From assembly GCF_013410355.1 (NCBI RefSeq), contig NZ_JACCFI010000001.1, positions 3,472,001 to 3,536,000 on the forward strand: a stretch of 64,000 bases of DNA, given 5' to 3'. Positions 40,048 through 48,700 of the stretch are shown here, in pieces. The translations under genes and the position numbers were made by a program. Source of the DNA: Agromyces hippuratus. GTDB lineage: Bacteria > Actinomycetota > Actinomycetes > Actinomycetales > Microbacteriaceae. Each line of letters begins with the position of its first letter. Within the stretch, counting starts at the first letter, position 1. The notes beneath the pieces were generated by a model. The model saw only the letters and a program-made list of their open reading frames with translations. It was not told the origin of the DNA and did no database searches.

Positions 40048-42660
40048 GTGCCCGAAGACTTCAACCCCGAAGCCGGCGCGAGCTCGTTCGACGAGTTTCT
40101 CGCCCGCTATCTCGCGGGTGAGCAGGCGCGTCAGGCTCGGTCGATCGACCTCAGCCGGTTCCTGACCGCCCGCACTCAAGGCATCCTGCGTCAAGCAGGA
40201 CGCTTCGCGCTCGAGCGCGGCCAGACCGAGCTCGACGCCCTGCACATCCTGCGCGTGATCGTCGAAGACGAGAGCGTCAAGCAGGCGATCGCCCGCATCG
40301 GCGTCGCCCCCGAGCGGCTCATCACCGCGACCGAGGCGCGCCTGCCCGCTGCCGGCGACACCGCCGACATCAACGCGGCGACGATCACCCCGAGCGCCTC
40401 CCGCGCGCTGTTCCACAGCTATCAGGTGGCGCGCTCGGCCGGCTCGACCTACATCGACCCCGAGCACCTCTTCTTCGCGCTCGTGCTGGGGCAAGACGCT
40501 CCTGCCGGCCAGGTGCTCGCGCGCGCCGGCGTCACCGCCGAGGCTCTCACGCAAGGCATGCGCGAGACGGTCGAGGCGGGCATGCCGGGTGCCGACGGCG
40601 ACACGGATGCCTCGGGCATGCCGGGCGCCGGGGCATCCGACACCCCCATGCTCGACAAGTTCGGCACCGACCTCACCGAGCTGGCCGCGAACGGCGAGCT
40701 CGACCCCGTGATCGGCCGTGCCGACGAGATCGAGCAGACCATCGAGATCCTCAGCCGTCGCACCAAGAACAACCCGGTGCTGATCGGCGAGGCCGGCGTC
40801 GGCAAGACGGCGATCGTCGAGGGCCTCGCCCGCGCGATCGTCGAGGAGTCGGTGCCCGAGGCCCTGCTCGACAAGCGCGTCATCTCGCTCGACCTGCCCG
40901 GCATGCTCGCGGGCACCCGCTACCGCGGCGACTTCGAGGAGCGCCTCACCAAGACCATGGAGGAGATCGCCGCGCACAAGGGCGAGCTCATCATCTTCAT
41001 CGATGAGATCCACACCGTGGTCGGTGCTGGCGGCTCGGGCGACGGCGGCACCGATGCAGGCAACATCCTGAAGCCGCGCCTCGCGCGCGGTGAGCTGCAC
41101 CTCGTGGGTGCGACGACGCTCAAGGAGTACCGCGCCATCGAGAAGGACCCTGCACTCGAACGCCGGTTCCAGCCGGTGCGCGTGGGGGAGCCCTCGATCG
41201 AAGACGCCGTGCTGATTCTGCACGGGCTGAAGCCCGCCTACGAGGAGCACCACGGCGTGCAGTACACGGATGCCGCGCTGCGCGCCTCCGTCGAGCTGAG
41301 CGCCCGCTACCTCACCGACCGCGTGCTGCCCGACAAGGCCATCGACCTCATCGACCAGGCAGGCGCACGTCTGCGCCTCAAGCTCGGCATGAAGACGGAT
41401 GTCTCCGCGCTCATCGCGCGACTCGCCGACCTCGAGGCCGACAAGAACGCCGCCGTGAGCGCCGAGCACTACGAGGAGGCCTCGCGCATCCGCGACGAGA
41501 TCTCGAAGGTGCAGGATCGGCTCGATGCGGCCACCGAGAAGGGGCGCGCTGGTTTCGACAAGCTCAACCAGCAGGGTGACGGGCTCAACCAGCAGAGCAC
41601 CGTGATCGACGAGGCCGAGATCGCCGCGGTGATCTCGCGGGCCACCGGCATTCCGGTGAACCGCCTCACCGAGAGCGAGCGCGAGCGCCTCGGCGACCTC
41701 GAAGGCGAGCTGCACGCGCGTGTCATCGGTCAAGACGATGCGGTCACCGCGGTCGCCAAGGCCGTGCGCCGCAGCCGCACCGGCATGGGCGACGCCAAGC
41801 GGCCGGTCGGATCATTCCTGTTCCTCGGGCCGACAGGTGTCGGCAAGACCGAGCTGGCGCGTGCGCTGGCGTCGTCGCTCTTCGACGACGAGCAGGCGAT
41901 CGTGCGCTTCGACATGAGCGAGTTCGGCGAGCGGCACACGGTGTCGCGCCTCGTCGGCGCCCCTCCCGGATACGTCGGGTACGACGAGGCCGGGCAGCTC
42001 ACCGAGCGCGTGCGGCGCAACCCGTACTCGATCGTGCTGTTCGACGAGATCGAGAAGGCGCACCCCGATGTGTTCAACCTGCTGCTGCAGGTGCTCGACG
42101 ACGGACGCCTGACCGACGGCCAGGGTCGCACGGTCGACTTCCGCAACACGGTGATCGTGATGACCTCGAACCTCGGTTCGGAGTTCCTCGCGTCGCGTTC
42201 GGGTGCACTCGGCTTCGTCGCCTCGACGGATGGCTCGGGCTTCAGCTCCTCCGATGACGTGCGCCAGCGCGTCATCGGCAAGGTGCGTGAGGCCATGCGC
42301 CCCGAGTTCCTGAACCGCATCGACGAGATCGTGCTGTTCCAGAAGCTCGACGAGCCGCAGCTCGCACAGATCGTGCGACTCATGCTCGGCGCCACCGCGT
42401 CGCGGCTCGCCGCGCGCGAGGTCGCCTTCGAGGTGACGGATGCCGCGGTGTCGCTCTTGGCCGAACGCGGCTACGAGCCCGAGTACGGTGCCCGGCCGCT
42501 GCGCCGTGTCATCCAGCGCGAGATCGACGACCGCATCAGCGACCTGTTCGTGAGCGGCGAGCTCGGCGACGGCGAGGAAGTGAAGGTGGATGCCTCGGAC
42601 GGCGAGTTCGTCGTGACATCCGTGCCCCGCGCGACCGTGACGGTGCCTCTGGCGGCGTAA
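40048..42660 (+). CDS. Clp protease ATP-binding subunit (ClpC-like AAA+ unfoldase)
   Basis: An 870-residue HSP100 protein. It has two Clp N-repeats (about 30-170), AAA-1 with Walker A GEAGVGKT (about 246-253) and Walker B IIFIDEIH, a short middle domain with a UVR-like HYEEASRIRDEI helix rather than the long ClpB coiled coil, and AAA-2 with GPTGVGKT (about 593-600) and RxxNRIDEI. The ALGF loop near residue 720 matches the ClpP-docking tripeptide. So it should feed ClpP rather than act as a ClpB disaggregase. GTG 40048 follows AGGAGG by 5 bp. The HAIR operator places it in the HspR heat-shock regulon, which in actinobacteria more often controls dnaK and clpB. Confidence 0.9.
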   Translation: MPEDFNPEAGASSFDEFLARYLAGEQARQARSIDLSRFLTARTQGILRQAGRFALERGQTELDALHILRVIVEDESVKQAIARIGVAPERLITATEARLPAAGDTADINAATITPSASRALFHSYQVARSAGSTYIDPEHLFFALVLGQDAPAGQVLARAGVTAEALTQGMRETVEAGMPGADGDTDASGMPGAGASDTPMLDKFGTDLTELAANGELDPVIGRADEIEQTIEILSRRTKNNPVLIGEAGVGKTAIVEGLARAIVEESVPEALLDKRVISLDLPGMLAGTRYRGDFEERLTKTMEEIAAHKGELIIFIDEIHTVVGAGGSGDGGTDAGNILKPRLARGELHLVGATTLKEYRAIEKDPALERRFQPVRVGEPSIEDAVLILHGLKPAYEEHHGVQYTDAALRASVELSARYLTDRVLPDKAIDLIDQAGARLRLKLGMKTDVSALIARLADLEADKNAAVSAEHYEEASRIRDEISKVQDRLDAATEKGRAGFDKLNQQGDGLNQQSTVIDEAEIAAVISRATGIPVNRLTESERERLGDLEGELHARVIGQDDAVTAVAKAVRRSRTGMGDAKRPVGSFLFLGPTGVGKTELARALASSLFDDEQAIVRFDMSEFGERHTVSRLVGAPPGYVGYDEAGQLTERVRRNPYSIVLFDEIEKAHPDVFNLLLQVLDDGRLTDGQGRTVDFRNTVIVMTSNLGSEFLASRSGALGFVASTDGSGFSSSDDVRQRVIGKVREAMRPEFLNRIDEIVLFQKLDEPQLAQIVRLMLGATASRLAAREVAFEVTDAAVSLLAERGYEPEYGARPLRRVIQREIDDRISDLFVSGELGDGEEVKVDASDGEFVVTSVPRATVTVPLAA

Positions 42661-42715
42661 CCGCCTCGCCACGTCGCACGTAACCGTGTGAATCAGCGAC
42701 CGTAACCGGCCGAAG

Positions 42716-42752
42716 ACGAACGCCCGGCCCTCTCGGAGGGTCGGGCGTTCGT
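42716..42752 (+). terminator. Terminator of the clp gene
   Basis: ACGAACGCCCGGCCCTC (42716-42732) pairs with GAGGGTCGGGCGTTCGT (42736-42752) with one G-T wobble and a 3-base loop, 55 bp after the stop. Confidence 0.88.
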
Positions 42753-42784
42753 CGTGCAGGAACAGGCGGTGATATCGCCCGGAG

Positions 42785-43150
42785 TCATCCCCGCAGCGTC
42801 GACGCCATCGACACGAGGAACGTCAGGAGATCGACGAGAGCCATCGCCCCGAGTGCGACTCCCGCCCCGGCACGAGCGCGTCCGGTCGGACGGCGAAGTG
42901 CGATGATGCCGGCGACGATCGCCACGATGGCGAGCACCCCGGCGAGCGATCTCGACACGATCAGGGTCATTGCGGCCCATCCGAGCAGGCTCCAGGCGTC
43001 GACGGAGTCCTGTGGGATCAGCGCGACCACGATCCACGCCAGGTTGGCCGCAACCGCACTGATCCCGGCCGTGAATGAGACGGCCGCGCTGGTCGAACGG
43101 GAATCCGTCGGAGTTTCGTCGCGGGGCGGTGCCGTGTCGGGAGTGACCAT
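42785..43150 (-). CDS. Small membrane protein (DUF4190-like)
   Basis: A 121-residue membrane protein with a polar Thr/Pro/Asp-rich N-terminus and three hydrophobic helices (AVAANLAWIVVALI, SLAGVLAIVAIVAGIIALRR, AGVALGAMALVDLLTFLV). The IIALRRPTGRARAGAGVALG turn is like the DUF4190 family of actinobacterial membrane proteins. Function unknown. ATG at 43150. Confidence 0.65.
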   Translation of the reverse strand: MVTPDTAPPRDETPTDSRSTSAAVSFTAGISAVAANLAWIVVALIPQDSVDAWSLLGWAAMTLIVSRSLAGVLAIVAIVAGIIALRRPTGRARAGAGVALGAMALVDLLTFLVSMASTLRG

Positions 43151-43236
43151 GGAGACATCCTGTCGACCGCGCATCACGGCCCGGAAGGGTGCGGCTGCCC
43201 CCAACTCGGGGGGCCTGCGCGGGCGCGAGCGGGCGA

Positions 43237-43839
43237 TCAGCTCGGGAGCAGCACGCCGACCTGGTCGCGAATGTCCTGCACGAGTTCGTCGACGGTGCGG
43301 GTGATGTTCGCCGTCGCCGCCATGGTGACGAACATGATCGCCGAGACGACGCGCGCGAGGGTGGCGGCGTCGCGCTCGCCGAGGCGGTCGTCGCGACGCA
43401 GCACGGCGGCGACGGCCTCTTCGGTCTGCGCGGTCAGCGTGAGCGCGTCGCGGTGGTGCGGCTCTTCGGGGTCGCCGAAGACCAGCTCGCGCAGGTAGGT
43501 GCGCCCGTTGTCGATCTGGATGCGGTTGCAGTGCACGACCGGGCGCACGATCGCCATCACCGCCTCGAGCGCATCGGGCAGGCTCTCGGCGGCCGCCCGT
43601 CCCTCTTCGAGGGCGTCGGCGTAGCCGGAATTCTGCACGAGCAGGAGCAGCTCGCCCTTGGTCTTGGCGTAGAGGAAGAGGGTGCCGGCGCCGATATCGG
43701 CCTTCTCGGCGATCTGCTGCGTGGTGACGTCGTCGACGCCGTGCTCGGCGAAGAGTTCTCGCGCGGCGGCCGTGATGCGTTCGAGCTTGACCTGCTTGTT
43801 CCGCTCGCGCCGCCCGACCGGTGCCGTGACCGAGGCCAT
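43237..43839 (-). CDS. TetR-family regulator
   Basis: A 200-residue TetR protein. HTH at residues about 15-60: ERITAAARELFAEHGVDDVTTQQIAEKADIGAGTLFLYAKTKGEL (by segments), with the classical T-x-x-x-I-A-x-x-A turn. The ligand domain is short and helical. It lies directly downstream of the EthD-like gene and the alpha/beta hydrolase gene on the same strand; the palindromes in their shared promoter are the likely operators. ATG at 43839. Confidence 0.9.
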   Translation of the reverse strand: MASVTAPVGRRERNKQVKLERITAAARELFAEHGVDDVTTQQIAEKADIGAGTLFLYAKTKGELLLLVQNSGYADALEEGRAAAESLPDALEAVMAIVRPVVHCNRIQIDNGRTYLRELVFGDPEEPHHRDALTLTAQTEEAVAAVLRRDDRLGERDAATLARVVSAIMFVTMAATANITRTVDELVQDIRDQVGVLLPS

Positions 43840-43866
43840 TCCGTCCTCCAGGATTCGATCTGACTG

Positions 43867-43882
43867 TGCTCAGTTCTGAGCA
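43867..43882. promoter_or_regulatory. 16-bp palindrome upstream of tetR
   Basis: TGCTCAG (43867-43873) and CTGAGCA (43876-43882) form a perfect dyad with a 2-bp centre, 28 bp before the TetR start and overlapping the stop of the preceding gene. It shares CTCA/TGAG half-sites with the operators at 45575-45602, so TetR autoregulation is plausible; it could also act as a small hairpin. Confidence 0.5.
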
Positions 43883-44658
43883 TAATGCGGGAGGACTCGG
43901 CCCTCTCTCACGTATGTCAACGCCTCGGAGACGTTGTAGGCGTGCGCCGCCGATGCGAACATCGACAGCTCGTCTGACATGGTCGAGATCGCGTCGCCCT
44001 CGAAGAATGCCGCGCGCGCGGAGGCATCGGCGAAGCCGAGCACCAAGGAGGCGTGGAACCGCTGGTCGGCGGGATTGTCGTGGGCGACGTCGGGGGTGTT
44101 CCAGAGCTTCTCGTTCCAGGGCATGAAGACCTGGGTGCGCAGCTCGGTCACGGGTGCGGCCTTCGTGAGCGCAGGCACGAGGCTGTCGGTGAGGTACCTC
44201 CGGAACGCTCGAGTGCCGACGCCCTCGCGTCGCCTGACGTAGACGAGGGCACGTGACCCCGTGTCGCCGTTTCGCTCGTACCAGCGGGTGGAGTTCGGCG
44301 GGCCGGCGTACATCAGGGTGCGCCGGAACACGTTCACCTCGTCTTGGAACGCGAGCTTGGTCTGCGCACGGCCCTGCACTGGCGCGAGCGCGGAGGCGAA
44401 GGTGACCTCGGCGACCCCGTCGATCTTGCGATCTGCGGGAATGGTCGTCTCGACGCCGTGCGTGGCGGGCCAGAGACCGGGAATGGTGGCGTCGAGGTGG
44501 AGCTGCCGGTACTCGTCGAGCCCCGGGCTTGCCGAGATGATCTTCGAGTGCGGGCCCTTCCAGTGCTCCATGCCCTGCTGGCGGGGCTGATCGGTGCGCA
44601 TCCACAGCAGGATCGATGACGCGAGCGCCTTCTTCGTGAACGGAATCGTGTTCGTCAT
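43870..44658 (-). CDS. EthD-like dimeric alpha/beta-barrel protein
   Basis: A 262-residue soluble protein with two ferredoxin-like repeats. Repeat 1 has MEHWKGPHSKIISASPGLDEYRQLHL (the EthD-type HWxxPHxxxxxxxPGLxxYxQ pattern), and repeat 2 RRYLTDSLVPALTKAAPVTELRTQVFMPW. EthD-domain proteins act as small oxygenase partners or cyclases in hydrocarbon/ether breakdown. It sits between an alpha/beta hydrolase gene (31-bp gap) and the tetR gene; all three are probably one operon. The substrate is unknown. Confidence 0.65.
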   Translation of the reverse strand: MTNTIPFTKKALASSILLWMRTDQPRQQGMEHWKGPHSKIISASPGLDEYRQLHLDATIPGLWPATHGVETTIPADRKIDGVAEVTFASALAPVQGRAQTKLAFQDEVNVFRRTLMYAGPPNSTRWYERNGDTGSRALVYVRRREGVGTRAFRRYLTDSLVPALTKAAPVTELRTQVFMPWNEKLWNTPDVAHDNPADQRFHASLVLGFADASARAAFFEGDAISTMSDELSMFASAAHAYNVSEALTYVREGRVLPHYAQN

Positions 44659-44689
44659 GGTGTGCCTTCCTGAGTGATTCGAATGCCGG

Positions 44690-45556
44690 TCAGCGCGCGA
44701 GGAACCGGGCGGCCACGGGCGCGAAGCGGTCGTGGAACTGGAAGATGCCGCCGTGGCCGGAGTCGGGGTAGATGATCAGCTCCGACCCCGCGATGCGGCG
44801 GTGCAGGTCGTCGGAAAGCACCGAGGGCACCATGCGGTCGTGGTCGCCATTGGCGATCAGGGTGGGCTGGGTGAGCTTCGAGAGGTCTGCGGGCGCCGAG
44901 CGACCCCACTTCTTGATCGCCTTCAGCTGCGTCTGGAACGCCTTCGTCGTGATCGGGGCGTCGCGGTCGACGGTGCGCTCCTGGAGTCGGCTGACGAACG
45001 CCTTCGCGGCGGGCTTGCCGGTGGCGTTGCGGTTGAAGAAGAGGAACTCCTTCGGGTCGGAGCGGGTCAGGGTCGCGCGCAGGATGTCGAAGTAGGTGAC
45101 GCCGGCGACCTTGTCGATGCCGGCGCCGCCGGCGGGGCCGGTGCCGGTGAGCACGAGCTTGCGCACGAGCTCGGGGTGCTCGACGACGAGGGCTTGGGCG
45201 ACCATGCCGCCGAGCGAGAACGAGAAGATGTCGATCTGGTCGAAGCCGAGCGCGCGGACGAAGGTGTAGGCGTCAGCGGCCATCGCCTCGACCGAGTCGG
45301 GCACCTCGCCGGTGGAAGCGCCGACCCCGCGGTTGTCGAACGCGATGACGTGGCGGCCCTCGGCGATGGGGTCGATGATGCGCGGGTCCCAGTTGTCGAG
45401 GGTCGCGGCGAGGTGCACGAAGAAGACGACGGGCACGCCACCCTTCGGGCCGAGCTCGCGGTAGGCGTAGGTGACGCCGCCGGCGGTGATCGTGCGGGTG
45501 GGGGCCTTCGCGTAGGACGTGACCGGCCCGCTCGCGGTATCGGGGGTGGTGCTCAT
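44690..45556 (-). CDS. Alpha/beta hydrolase
   Basis: A 288-residue alpha/beta-hydrolase fold enzyme. Nucleophile elbow SFSLGG (Ser 114), oxyanion loop VFFVHLAATLDNW, catalytic Asp in NGDHDRMV (about 240) and His in DSGHGG (about 268). It resembles haloperoxidase/esterase-type hydrolases linked to xenobiotic regulators. ATG at 45556 with GGAGAAT upstream; two 12-bp palindromes lie 19-46 bp before the start. Confidence 0.87.
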   Translation of the reverse strand: MSTTPDTASGPVTSYAKAPTRTITAGGVTYAYRELGPKGGVPVVFFVHLAATLDNWDPRIIDPIAEGRHVIAFDNRGVGASTGEVPDSVEAMAADAYTFVRALGFDQIDIFSFSLGGMVAQALVVEHPELVRKLVLTGTGPAGGAGIDKVAGVTYFDILRATLTRSDPKEFLFFNRNATGKPAAKAFVSRLQERTVDRDAPITTKAFQTQLKAIKKWGRSAPADLSKLTQPTLIANGDHDRMVPSVLSDDLHRRIAGSELIIYPDSGHGGIFQFHDRFAPVAARFLAR

Positions 45557-45574
45557 GAGGATTCTCCTTTTTCG

Positions 45575-45602
45575 TGAGTTGACTCAATTATGAGTCGACT
45601 CA
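45575..45602 (-). promoter_or_regulatory. Twin palindromic operators of the hydrolase operon
   Basis: TGAGTTGACTCA (45575-45586) and TGAGTCGACTCA (45591-45602) are two near-identical 12-bp palindromes, 16 bp centre to centre. They overlap the expected promoter of the alpha/beta hydrolase operon, which ends in the TetR gene; TetR binding and substrate-induced release are inferred. Confidence 0.75.
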
Positions 45603-45744
45603 GTAAAGTTGTCAAGCGAAGCCGCGCGCCACCCCCGTTCTCGGGTCTGGTGGAACGTGCGCGACGGGTCGAGTGTTGGCACAGCTCCGCATCGAACCCG
45701 ACGAACGCGGATCGACGGCTTGGTGCCGCCTCGAGGAGGCCCCC

Positions 45745-48700
45745 GTGTCCAACGCGCTTCGTCTGCAATCCGTCGCTGCCCTCGCCCCGGATTCGCGCCG
45801 GTCGACTCGGCTCGCACTCGTGCTGTTCACGGTGCTGGCGATGATCGTCGTGCTCGCGACCCCGTCGGTCGCGTTCGCGGCCGACACCGAGACGCAGCTG
45901 CGCTATGCGTGCGCGCAGAAGTCGAACGGGCTGATGCGGGCGGCTTCGAGCCCCGGCGACTGCCGTCCGAAGCAGGAGACGCCGGTCACGATCTGGCCGG
46001 GCCCGACCTCGCTCTGCATCCAGCCCGACGGCTCGGTGCGCCGCTTCGCGTCGGCGAAGTCGTGCACGGGCGCGAAGCCGGCCGGCACGGTGCTCGTCGT
46101 GCCGACCACGACGGGCGAGCCCGTGTACTTCTGCGCGCCCGCCTCTGGCGTGCTGCGCCGGGTGAGCGCCGCGACCGCGTGCCTCAGCACCGAGCAGCGC
46201 TACGTGATCGGCAACCACGCCCCGAGCGCCCTCACGCTCTCGAACGATTCGCTGCCCGAGAACGAACCCGCGGGCACGATCGTCGGCACCCTCGGCCTCG
46301 TCGACGACGACCCCGCCGCGACGCCGGCGTTCTCGCTCGTCAGCGGCGCCGGCAGCGGCGACAACGCGGCGTTCACGATCACCGGATCGACGCTCAAGAC
46401 CGCGGCGAGCTTCGACTTCGAGACGAAGGCGAGCTACTCGATCCGCGTGCGCGGCACCGACGGGTACGGCGGCAGCCTCGAGCAGGTGTTCACGATCAGC
46501 GTGCTCGACGTCGTCGAAGACGTGCCGCCGACCGCGGTCGCCGACACGGCGACCGTCGAGGAGGACGCCGCGCCGACGACCGTCGACGTGCTCGTCAACG
46601 ACGACGACATCGACGGCGGGCCGATCTCGATCAGCCAGGTCAGTCAGCCCGTGAACGGCACCGTCGTGATCGCCGGCGACGAGGCATCCGTCACCTACGA
46701 ACCCGACCCCGGGTTCTGCAACGACCCGCCCGGCACGACCATCGACGAGTTCACCTACACCCTCGCACCCGGTGGCTCGACGACGACGGTCGGCGTGACG
46801 GTCACGTGTGTCGACGACCTGCCGGTCGCCGCCGACGACGAAGCCACGGTCGACGAGGATGCCGCCGCCACGGCGATCGACGTGCTCGCGAACGACACCG
46901 ACAGCGATGGCGGCGCGCGCTCCATCACGAGCGTCGTGCAGCCCGAGCACGGCACGGTCGTCATCACGGGCGGCGGCACAGGGCTCACGTACCAACCCCA
47001 TGCCGAGTACTGCAACGCGCCACCCGGTGACGCGAACGACGTGTTCAGCTACACGCTGACCCCCGGCGACGCGAACGCGCAGGTCTCGGTGAAGGTGATC
47101 TGCATCGCCGATGCGCCCGTCGCCGACGACGAGACGTTCGACGGTCCCGACGCGGCCGTCGGCAACACGTTCCTCGTCATCGACGACCCGACCGACGGCG
47201 CAATCGACCTCTCCCGCCCGCACCTCCTCGTCGCGGGCAACCTGCTCGAGGGCGACACCGACGCCGACCCGGGCACCGAGCTCGCGATCGAGTCCGGTGT
47301 CACCGTGACCGAGCAGGGCGGCTTCGTCTACCTCGAGGCCGACGGGGACTTCGCCTATCTGCCACCAGTCGGCTGCACCGCCGCCACCGACGGGTTCGAC
47401 TACACGGTCACCGACCGGGGCGCCGTGCAGGCGCTGACCGACACCGGGCATGTGACCATCGCCATCAGCGACTGCGTCTGGTACGTCGACAACGCCGCCG
47501 ACGGCAACGACGGCAACGGGAGCAAGCCGTTCGACACGATCGCGCAGGCCGCGGCGGCGAGCAGCGCGGGCGACGACATCTTCGTGTTCGACGGCGACGG
47601 CACCTCGACCGGGTATTCGACCGCGATCGTGCTCGACGACGACCAGCAGCTCATCGGCGAGGCATCCGACCTCGTCGTCGGCGGCCGCACCCTGCACGTG
47701 GGTGACCCGGCGAAGCGACCAGTGATCACGGCGACGAGCGGAGCGAATGTCGTCAGCCTCGGCGTCGGCAACCGTGTCGCCGGGCTCGAGGTGCACCCGG
47801 TCACCGCGGGCGGCGGCATCGGCGTCTCCGGCCCTGGCGGCGACGCGACCATCGACGACGTGCGCATCGTCGACACGGTCGCCGGCGGCATCGGGCTCGC
47901 GTTGCAGGACGCGACAGGTACGAACACGATCGGCGACCTCGAGGTCGACGTCATCGGCCTCGGCGTCGTCGTCAACGACAGCGCGAAGATCGTGTTCGAT
48001 CCGGCGGCCACCGTGAGCATCCGCACCTCCGGAACCGGGTGGGCGTTCCTCGCGCAGCGCAGCAACCTCGAGGGAAGCCAGATCGACCGGATCGTCGTCG
48101 ACGATTCGTTCGACGGCGGCGTCAGGCTGCAGCAGACGACCGGCGCCATCACCTTCGGCGACCTCGACATCCGCACGCTGAACTCGACCCAGGCGGCGTT
48201 CTCGCTCAGCCTGACCGGGCCGGTGACCGTGCCGGCGAGCGCGACCGCGAAGATCGTCGCGACCAACGGCCCGGCGGTCCACGTCGGCGCGTCGTCGGGC
48301 TCGTCGCTCTCGTTCGACGAGGTGACCTCGACGAAGAGCAGCGTGTACGGCATCAACATCGACGAGATCGGCGCGGGCACGTTCTCGGCGGCAGCCGGCG
48401 AGCTCTCCGCGGGGCCCTTCGGATCCACCCCCTTCAGGGTGCGCGGCGGCAGCGGCGACATCTCGTACGGCGGCTCGATCACCGACGGACCCGCAACCAC
48501 GAGTGTCGACATCCAGAGCCGCACCGGCGGCACCGTCACGCTCTCGGGGTCGATCACCGACGGCAGCGACGCGGGCGGCGGCGTCGTCGTCGCGAACAAC
48601 ACCGGCGGCGCGACCGTGTTCTCGGGAGAGTCGAAGCACCTCGAGACGGGCGCGAATCCGGGCGTCTCGTTCGGGTCGTCCAACGGGCACACCCTCTCGA

